Origin: JACDAL01 sp963849115
Lineage (GTDB): Bacteria > Actinomycetota > CADDZG01 > WHSQ01
DNA: 64,000 bases
Assembly: GCA_963849115.1 (NCBI GenBank)
Contig: CAWKGK010000009.1
Coordinates: 496,001 to 560,000, forward strand
Reading direction: 5' to 3'
Shown: piece after piece, positions 58,820-64,000 of the stretch
Layout of the letters: each line of letters opens with the position of its first letter
Numbering within the stretch: the stretch's first letter is position 1
Translations under genes and position numbers: made by a program
The notes under the pieces: model-generated
What the model was told of the DNA's origin: nothing
What the model saw: only the letters and a program-made list of their open reading frames with translations
Databases searched by the model: none

Positions 58820-58825
58820 CGCGAA

Positions 58826-59389
58826 ATGTGGCCGACTCCGATTTCTCGAGAGACCCTTCGGAGCAGGCGGCTGGTACTCGAGCCGACTTGTGATTCCCAC
58901 GGTGCCGGGCTGTGGGCGGCGGTTTCGGCATCGGTCAACGAGCTGGCGCCGTGGATGGGGTGGGCCGTGGAACCCCAGCGTGACGAGACTTTCGATTTCA
59001 CTGCGGCGGCGGCCCAGAGCTGGGGTTCGTCACTGTTCAACTTCACGATCCTGTGCTCGGGCGAGGTCATCGGTTCTGTGGGCCTCGATCACTTCGACGT
59101 CGCCACGATCAGCTCGAGCCTCGGCTACTGGCTCCGGACAGACCATTCGGGCCGGGGGCTCATGACCGAGGCCGTCGGCTCGGTGGTCGGCTTCGCCTTC
59201 TCCCGCCTGACCCTTCATCGCATCTGGCTCCATGCCGGCGTCGGAAACCTCGGGAGCATCAGGGTCGCCGAGAAGACGGGCTTTTTGCGCGAGGGGCGGC
59301 TGAGGGAATCGGGCCGCGGCGCCAACGGTTGGCACGACGTCTACATCTACGGTTTGCTCGAGTCCGACGAGCGACCGCGACCGGCCTGA
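58826..59389 (+). CDS. RimJ/RimL-type GNAT acetyltransferase
   Basis: 187 residues. The pattern of protein N-acetyltransferases is clear: TLRSRRLVLEPTCDSHGAGL, GEVIGSVGLDHFD, the acetyl-CoA loop LRTDHSGRGLMTEAVGSVVGFAF and HRIWLHAGVGNLGSIRVAEKTGFLREGRLRE. The target is unknown; RimJ/RimL relatives acetylate ribosomal proteins or antibiotics. It starts 9 nt after thpR. Confidence 0.9.
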   Translation: MWPTPISRETLRSRRLVLEPTCDSHGAGLWAAVSASVNELAPWMGWAVEPQRDETFDFTAAAAQSWGSSLFNFTILCSGEVIGSVGLDHFDVATISSSLGYWLRTDHSGRGLMTEAVGSVVGFAFSRLTLHRIWLHAGVGNLGSIRVAEKTGFLREGRLRESGRGANGWHDVYIYGLLESDERPRPA

Positions 59390-59402
59390 GAGGAGCTCCG
59401 CC

Positions 59403-59885
59403 ATGGCACACAACATTCATCCCGACACACGCATCGGTCACATTCATCTGAAGGTCTCGGATATCCAGCGTTCGGAGGCCTTCTACCGCGACGTGCTGGG
59501 CTTCGAGGTTACCGCTCGCTACGGATCGGACGCGGTGTTCATGTCGGCCGGTGGCTATCACCACCACATCGGCCTGAACACCTGGCACAGCAAGGGGGGC
59601 CAGCCGCCGCCGGCGCGTTCCACGGGCCTCTTTCATCTCGCCATCCTCTATCCGAACCGCACGGAGCTGGCCAGGGCGGTGGCGGCCGTGCTCGAGGCGG
59701 GGGTGGGGCTCGACGGCGCCTCCGACCACGGTGTGTCCGAGGCGGTCTATCTGCACGACCCCGATGGCAACGGCATCGAGCTCTACCGGGACCGCGACCG
59801 AGACGAATGGCCGCGGAATCCCGACGGCGGCGTGGGCATGAGCAGCGATCCGCTCGACCTGGACGGCTTGCTGGCCGAGGCATAA
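59403..59885 (+). CDS. VOC-family (glyoxalase/catechol dioxygenase-like) protein
   Basis: 160 residues with two beta-alpha-beta-beta-beta modules: IGHIHLKVSDIQRSEAFYRDVLGFEVTAR and LFHLAILYPNRTELARAVAAVLEAG. Metal ligands are likely His in GHIHLKV, His in LFHLAIL and Glu in GNGIELYRDR. The YHHHIGLNTWHS and HDPDGNGIELY blocks are those of CatE/catechol 2,3-dioxygenase-like proteins. Substrate unknown. AGAGGAG precedes the start. Confidence 0.9.
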   Translation: MAHNIHPDTRIGHIHLKVSDIQRSEAFYRDVLGFEVTARYGSDAVFMSAGGYHHHIGLNTWHSKGGQPPPARSTGLFHLAILYPNRTELARAVAAVLEAGVGLDGASDHGVSEAVYLHDPDGNGIELYRDRDRDEWPRNPDGGVGMSSDPLDLDGLLAEA

Positions 59886-59888
59886 CGA

Positions 59889-59932
59889 CTTTTTCGCCAT
59901 AACCCGCGCTCCACGCGGGTAGGAGCGAAAAG
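59889..59932. promoter_or_regulatory. Stable hairpin in the leader of the prepilin operon
   Basis: TTTTCGC/GCGAAAA outer arms and CCCGCG/CGCGGG inner arms enclose a 5-nt loop, separated by small internal loops. It lies just after the VOC stop and begins a 164-nt leader that is otherwise GC-rich, with a further GGCCCGG.../CCGGGCC pairing near 59945-59980. No U-run follows on the plus strand. It may terminate minus-strand readthrough or be a regulated leader. Confidence 0.5.
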
Positions 59933-60049
59933 ATCGAGCGGCGGCCCGGCCTGGGCCTCCCGCCGGGCCCCCTCAAGTTCTCCCCGCCGGAGGCCGATTC
60001 TCCCTTCAGACCGGGTGCGCCGCGCCCGGCACAGAACCACAGAGGGGAA

Positions 60050-61672
60050 ATGAAGCTACGTCTTCCGCTTTGCCGCCTCGGGCGAGCCTCCGGGCGCTTC
60101 GCCCGCGTGGCCGCGCGCGAGGACGGTTTCAGCCTGATCGAGGCGGTCGCCGCCATCCTGATCGTGATGATCTTCATGGCCGCCTCGGCCGCGAGCCTGA
60201 TCTCGGGATACCGGGCGATTCGGCAGACCAAGTACTTCCAGCAGGGCACCGCACTCGGGAACCAAGCGATCGAGGAAACCCGCGATGTCTCCTACGACGC
60301 GTTGGGCATGCTGAACTCGGACCTCGCGGGCGACGCAGACATCTCGGCTAACTGCCCCGGTCTTGACGTTGTCCCGGGCAGCTTCTACGACCCCGGGGGC
60401 GATGCGCTCACCTGCGAGCGCATCGTCTCGGCCGACGGCAACGTCGAGATCACGGACCACATAGATACCAAGTCGGTCGAGGGCAAGGTCTTCACGATCA
60501 AGCGCTACGTCACCTGGGTCGACAGCGAAGATCAGGGGGAGGCGGAGGAGGACTACAAGCGCGTGTCGGTGGTGGTCGAGTGGACCGACAACGACACCAC
60601 CGACAGCTTCGAGACCTCCACCTTCGTGTCGCGGGCCCGGCGAGGATTGCCGGTCCCCAAGTTCGAGCTGACGCCTGCGTCCCAGACCAGGTACGTCGAA
60701 CAGGGTTTCACCGCCACCTTCGCCCACTCGATCGAGAACCTGGGCATCGTCGACGCCTACGACATAGTGATGCCGGTTCCGGCGGGATGGGGCCTCCAGT
60801 TCTATGCCGACGCCGGGCAGATCGGCGTCTACGAGGTGGGCGTCGACCTGCCCCTGGCCGACTCCAACGGCAACGGCACCCCGGACACCGGTAACGTCGC
60901 CACCAACGGGGTGAGCTTTTTTCTTGCCGTCGCCACGGTGCCCGTCACCCAACCAAACGGTTTTGTAAACCTGCCCCTGACCGCAACCTCAGGCGTCAAC
61001 GATGACGTGACCGCCGATAGCGCCAACAGGGCCGGGGTCGGGCCGGTGAGCAAAACGCTTTACCTGCACAACAACCCGAGCCCTCCCGTCGGAACGACCA
61101 CGGCCCAGAACCAGATACCGATGAACACTACGGCGCCGACGGCGGCGACGCTCTACAAGTACTCCACGGACCTATACAACCCTGTCGCGCCCATCTATCC
61201 GGGCCGGTACCTGGTCCGCCAGGCGACAACGCCGCCGGTGGACCAAGCCTCCACGGGCGCCGGTGGTGCCGGGAAGATGGTCAACTGGGTCTACCAAGTC
61301 ACCGCGGCACCCGCTCAGTTGCAGGGCAACGGTAGCGTCAGACTGTGGGTGGCGGCCCACAACCAGAACTGCGCCGCGGTCTCTCTCCACTACTACATCC
61401 GTCGCAAGAACGCCGCCAACTCGAATAACGCGGGAACCACGACGCTGCTGTCGGAAGGCAACATGACCGTGCCCGCAGGCGGTGCCGCGCCCTGCGCCTT
61501 CACCCAGGTGAACGTCCCCTTCACACTGGCGGCCACCACGATCCCGACCAACGACTGGATCGAGCTCAAGGTCGTCGTCAACCAGGCCCCGGCCTCTACC
61601 GATAATGCGCTGATCGCATACGACACCAGCACATATCCGTCCCGCCTCATCTTGCCGCAGGTCACCTTATGA
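60050..61672 (+). CDS. Prepilin-like (PilV-type) protein with large extracellular domains
   Basis: 540 residues. A class III signal ends at Gly26: REDG|FSLIEAVAAILIVMIFMAASAASLI, with Phe at +1 and Glu at +5, as needed for prepilin peptidase and pilin assembly. The long mature part holds beta domains. Near residues 205-330 is a DUF11-like Ig segment (SIENLGIVDAYDIVMPVPAGWGLQF). The last 180 residues form a jelly-roll-like region (MVNWVYQVTAAPAQLQGNGSVRLWVAA). It is much larger than typical minor pilins and may be a tip or adhesive subunit. GAGGGG precedes ATG 60050; the stop overlaps the next gene by ATGA. Confidence 0.85.
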   Translation: MKLRLPLCRLGRASGRFARVAAREDGFSLIEAVAAILIVMIFMAASAASLISGYRAIRQTKYFQQGTALGNQAIEETRDVSYDALGMLNSDLAGDADISANCPGLDVVPGSFYDPGGDALTCERIVSADGNVEITDHIDTKSVEGKVFTIKRYVTWVDSEDQGEAEEDYKRVSVVVEWTDNDTTDSFETSTFVSRARRGLPVPKFELTPASQTRYVEQGFTATFAHSIENLGIVDAYDIVMPVPAGWGLQFYADAGQIGVYEVGVDLPLADSNGNGTPDTGNVATNGVSFFLAVATVPVTQPNGFVNLPLTATSGVNDDVTADSANRAGVGPVSKTLYLHNNPSPPVGTTTAQNQIPMNTTAPTAATLYKYSTDLYNPVAPIYPGRYLVRQATTPPVDQASTGAGGAGKMVNWVYQVTAAPAQLQGNGSVRLWVAAHNQNCAAVSLHYYIRRKNAANSNNAGTTTLLSEGNMTVPAGGAAPCAFTQVNVPFTLAATTIPTNDWIELKVVVNQAPASTDNALIAYDTSTYPSRLILPQVTL

Positions 61673-62223
61673 GGCGACTGCCGGCAGACGAGCGCGGCAT
61701 GACCCTGCCCGAAGTCTTGATCGCGATGGTAATAACCAGCGTGGTGACCTCGGTGCTGCTGATGGGTACCGTAAGCATCTACCGCGGGCACAACTTCACC
61801 CAGCAGGACTCTGCGAGCCTCGGGGCGCTGCGCACCTCGCTCGACCGCTTCGAGAAGGAAGTGCGTCAGGCGCGCATCATGTACGACGATTCGACCGGCA
61901 AGCTGGTCCACGTGTGGGTCGACTACGACCGCGACAACCAGCAGGATGACGTAGAGCAGATCCTGTGGGAGATCGAGGATCTCGGCTCCGGCCGCGCCCA
62001 GCTGACGCGCGATACCGAGGCGACCGCGGAGGTCATTGTGTCGAGAAACCTGGTGTTCGACGCCGCTTCGGGCTTCGAGTACAACAACAGCCCTGTTGAG
62101 GAGGCTTCGATGATCACAGTCCTATTCAAAGCGCGCGCCGCGGGATCTCTGGCGGGCGAAAGGACGGTTACGACGAGGGTACGGCTGCGCAATCAGAGCT
62201 TCGAGAACGATGGTCTCTCTTAG
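61669..62223 (+). CDS. Prepilin-like (PilW/PulJ-type) minor pseudopilin
   Basis: 184 residues. The class III signal is DERG|MTLPEVLIAMVITSVVTSVLL, cut after Gly10 with Glu at +5. The remaining beta-rich part (RTSLDRFEKEVRQARIMYDDSTGKL, then VEQILWEIEDLGSGRAQLTRD) fits PilW/PulJ-like minor pseudopilins. It overlaps the flanking genes at both ends (ATGA upstream, 14 nt downstream), showing a single operon. Confidence 0.88.
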   Translation: MRRLPADERGMTLPEVLIAMVITSVVTSVLLMGTVSIYRGHNFTQQDSASLGALRTSLDRFEKEVRQARIMYDDSTGKLVHVWVDYDRDNQQDDVEQILWEIEDLGSGRAQLTRDTEATAEVIVSRNLVFDAASGFEYNNSPVEEASMITVLFKARAAGSLAGERTVTTRVRLRNQSFENDGLS

Positions 62224-63658
62224 GTCCGTGCGCAGGACTCGATTCCTGCTGGGAGACGAGCGGGGCATGGCGTTGATCATGGTGATCGGAACGGCCAGCG
62301 TGCTCGCCATCATTACCGGAGTCATCGCGGTGCAGAGCGTCTCGAACCTGAGACAGGCAGGAAACGAGCGTACCTACGAACGCTCGCTGCACGTCGCCGA
62401 CGCCGGCGTCGACCACATGCTGTTTTTGATCAAGCAGGAGAAGCAAGAGAACCATGCCGAGCTCAGCACGGGCGAGCCCACGCCCGGCACATTCGCTTCC
62501 GTCCAACTCGAACGTGAGTGGGTGCTAGAGCAGGCCGACGCGGCCATCGATCCCCTCCAGGGAGGCGACCCCGACCGACTGGTCACGACGCGCGAGGGCG
62601 ACTGGATCTCCATGCGGCCCTGACGGGGTGCGCCTCATCTACTCGGTGGGCTATGTGCCCAGTTACGACGCGCCACGCAAGGTTCGAGTGGTGCGGGCCG
62701 AGTACGACTTCGCGCCGTTCACCCCCAACACTGCGATCCTGACCGACGGCAACCTTGTGCTCAACGGGAACGTAGGGGTCGGGGGCTCAGTCCCCAACGC
62801 GCACGGCAACGGCGACGTCGAAGTCAGGGGCTCGGTGGACGTCGACGGCTTCGTATCGTCCAGCGGGGAGCTTTCCACAACGGGATCTCCCCACTTCGGG
62901 GACCCCGACAACAGTGGCTCGGGGCGGCCTGTAATCGAGGTGCCCGATATCGATCCGCGCGACAGCTACTCGATGAGCGAGTACGACCTCTGCCCCGACG
63001 GGAGCGTGCGGACCGGCCCCAACTTCGACGCGGGGGGCTGGACGTGAACGGGGCCCTCGCGGTGGCCAACTCCACTACGACACCCTGCACCGGCAGTGTG
63101 CTCGCCCTCGATGGATTCCGGGGCTGGGAAAAGCAGGGCGACGACCCCTCCGGCGAGGGCGCGCAGTGGCGCTACACCGGCACCGGCACCGATCACGGCG
63201 TCTACTACATTTATCTCGGCAGCGCCCGCATCGCCGGAAACCCCGGCTCGGACGTGAGTCCCTGGGAGGTAACGATCTTTGCCGAGGCGTCCGGCTCGGG
63301 CACCGAGGAGCCGGACTGCCCCCACGTGGGCGGCGACATCGATGTCAGCGGGGGAGCCACCACGGTCTTCCACGACAAGGCCCAGGGCCTCGGCTTCATC
63401 GCCGGCCGCGATCTCGAGATGTCGGGAAACCCGGGGAGCGGCTTCAACTTCGTCGGCGTCCACGCCGCCCACGAGCAATTCGATCTTTCGGGAAACCCTT
63501 CCTTGGAGGGCGCCGTCATTGCCGAGGACGCCTGTGACACCCCGGGCTCTCCCGCCGGTCCGGACTCGGAGATCTCAGGCAGCGTCACCATCACCTACAG
63601 CGGTGCCTCCGTACCCCTCGGGAACAACATCCGCACGACCCTGTGGCTCGAGATCTAG
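62210..63658 (+). CDS. PilX-like surface protein, interrupted by two frameshifts
   Basis: Three successive frames form one protein of about 482 residues. The N-terminus (LLGDERGMALIMVIGTASVLAIITGVIAVQSV) is PilX-like, lacking Glu+5. The first break is at CCC 62618-62620: removing one C gives WISMRPDGVRLIYSVGYV. The second is at G6 63032-63037: adding one G gives FDAGGLDVNGALAVAN. The C-terminal 300 residues hold repeated strand-turn motifs (LVLNGNVGVGGSV, VEVRGSVDVDGFV, LEMSGNPGSG, FDLSGNPSLEG), suggesting a beta-helix, as in the DUF7305-type ends of PilX-like proteins. It is the last gene of the prepilin operon. Confidence 0.8.
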
Positions 63659-63665
63659 AACCTGC

Positions 63666-63714
63666 GCCGAGTGGTCGGCAGATGTCGGATAGCACCATTT
63701 CACGACCACTCGGC
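63666..63714. repeat. 49-bp palindromic repeat, copy C
   Basis: Arms GCCGAGTGGT (63666-63675) and ACCACTCGGC (63705-63714) are perfect, extended to 11 bp by flanking C and G, again with a 29-nt centre. It starts 7 nt after the PilX-like stop and overlaps the last five codons of the convergent LD-carboxypeptidase gene. Confidence 0.88.
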
Positions 63715-64000
63715 GCGACGGGTTTCTAGCGCAGGCTCGTCGAGGGACAGCGTGCGCGCATCGGCGTCGAGTGTGACCGCGGCCCCCAACGGCGTTGTCA
63801 CCAGGTGTTTTCCGTGGCCCAGGGGCAGGCCGTAGAGAACGGGCACCTGCAGCGGTTCGAGATAACGCTCGAGCACGTCTTCTATCGACAACATCTGCGG
63901 GAAATCGGCTGCGTTCTCCTTCCAGTCGCAATCGACCAGCTCGCCAACCACCACGCCGACGACGTCTTTCAGCATGCCCGCCTGGGTCATCTGGTTGAGG
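63700..64000 (-). CDS. LD-carboxypeptidase (S66 family), C-terminal part
   Basis: The minus-strand frame is open from the right edge to a TGA at 63700-63702. The last 100 residues (LNQMTQAGMLKDVVGVVVGELVDCD, then EDVLERYLEPLQVPVLYGLPLGHGKHLVTTPLGAAVTLDA) are the C-terminal domain of LD-carboxypeptidase/microcin C7 self-immunity family proteins. The catalytic His in LPLGHGKH is present; the Ser nucleophile lies outside the window. These enzymes trim murein tetrapeptides during cell-wall recycling. The final residues ARRAEWS are encoded by the palindromic repeat. Confidence 0.9.
   Translation of the reverse strand, partial: LNQMTQAGMLKDVVGVVVGELVDCDWKENAADFPQMLSIEDVLERYLEPLQVPVLYGLPLGHGKHLVTTPLGAAVTLDADARTLSLDEPALETRRAEWS

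Noticed and set aside
59886..60049. c-di-GMP riboswitch before the prepilin genes
   Set aside because: The conserved GEMM core sequences are not found; only generic hairpins are visible.

Overview
The window is 64 kb of GC-rich chromosome from an actinobacterium (Actinomycetota). Three things point there: the housekeeping synteny (rplS-lepB-rnhB-DUF2469-yraN-comM-dprA; xerC-whiG-rpsB-tsf-pyrH-frr-cdsA-dxr-rseP-ispG; rimP-nusA-ylxR-infB-DUF503-rbfA-nrnA-truB-ribF-rpsO-pnp), a WhiG-type sigma factor beside rpsB as in Streptomyces, and frequent GTG/TTG and apparently leaderless starts. I cannot place the class. No phage, IS element, CRISPR array or rRNA was seen.

Layout. 1-5.4 kb: edge of a MatC-type dicarboxylate carrier, a secreted vanadium-haloperoxidase-fold protein, a lipoprotein, an FMN alpha-hydroxyacid dehydrogenase and a PspC/LiaF-like membrane gene pair. 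5.6-7.4 kb: a PspC-domain histidine kinase and NarL-type regulator, divergent from that pair. 7.4-10.1 kb: gltX, an acetyltransferase, a deleted gene relic, tRNA-Gln and tRNA-Glu. 10.1-15.3 kb: rplS to dprA. 15.3-25.5 kb: an accessory block between dprA and xerC holding a UBP zinc finger/DUF5996 pair, YihY, a flavin-like oxidase, and a galactoside module (Tat lipoprotein binding protein, two permeases, GH2 glycosidase, galactokinase). 25.6-33.7 kb: xerC, whiG, ribosomal and isoprenoid/lipid genes. 33.8-34.8 kb: PadR/HAAS pair. 35-46.9 kb: ispG and the nusA-infB-pnp translation/RNA block. 46.9-58.8 kb: M16 peptidase, dapB, dapA, rnj, ftsK, rodZ, rimO, cinA, thpR. 58.8-64 kb: acetyltransferase, VOC protein, a three-gene prepilin-like operon and the end of an LD-carboxypeptidase.

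Beyond the genes, the most interesting signals are short intergenic repeats. One is a 49-bp palindrome with 10-bp arms and an invariant 29-nt centre, present three times. The other is a group of tandem elements with a 40-41 bp unit at five loci. All lie just downstream of plus-strand stop codons. The window also shows four single-base frame disruptions in three genes (comM, infB and twice in a PilX-like gene), mostly in C or G runs. They look like uncorrected homopolymer errors, since infB should be essential. Other signals are a consensus promoter and perfect dyad over the padR start, a recurring TANNNT-N6/7-start pattern suggesting leaderless mRNAs, and a long hairpin between rpsO and pnp.

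Together the genes describe a walled actinobacterium with meso-diaminopimelate and MEP isoprenoid synthesis, RNase J/PNPase RNA turnover, competence-type DNA processing proteins, galactoside import and breakdown, and a surface pilus or pseudopilus.
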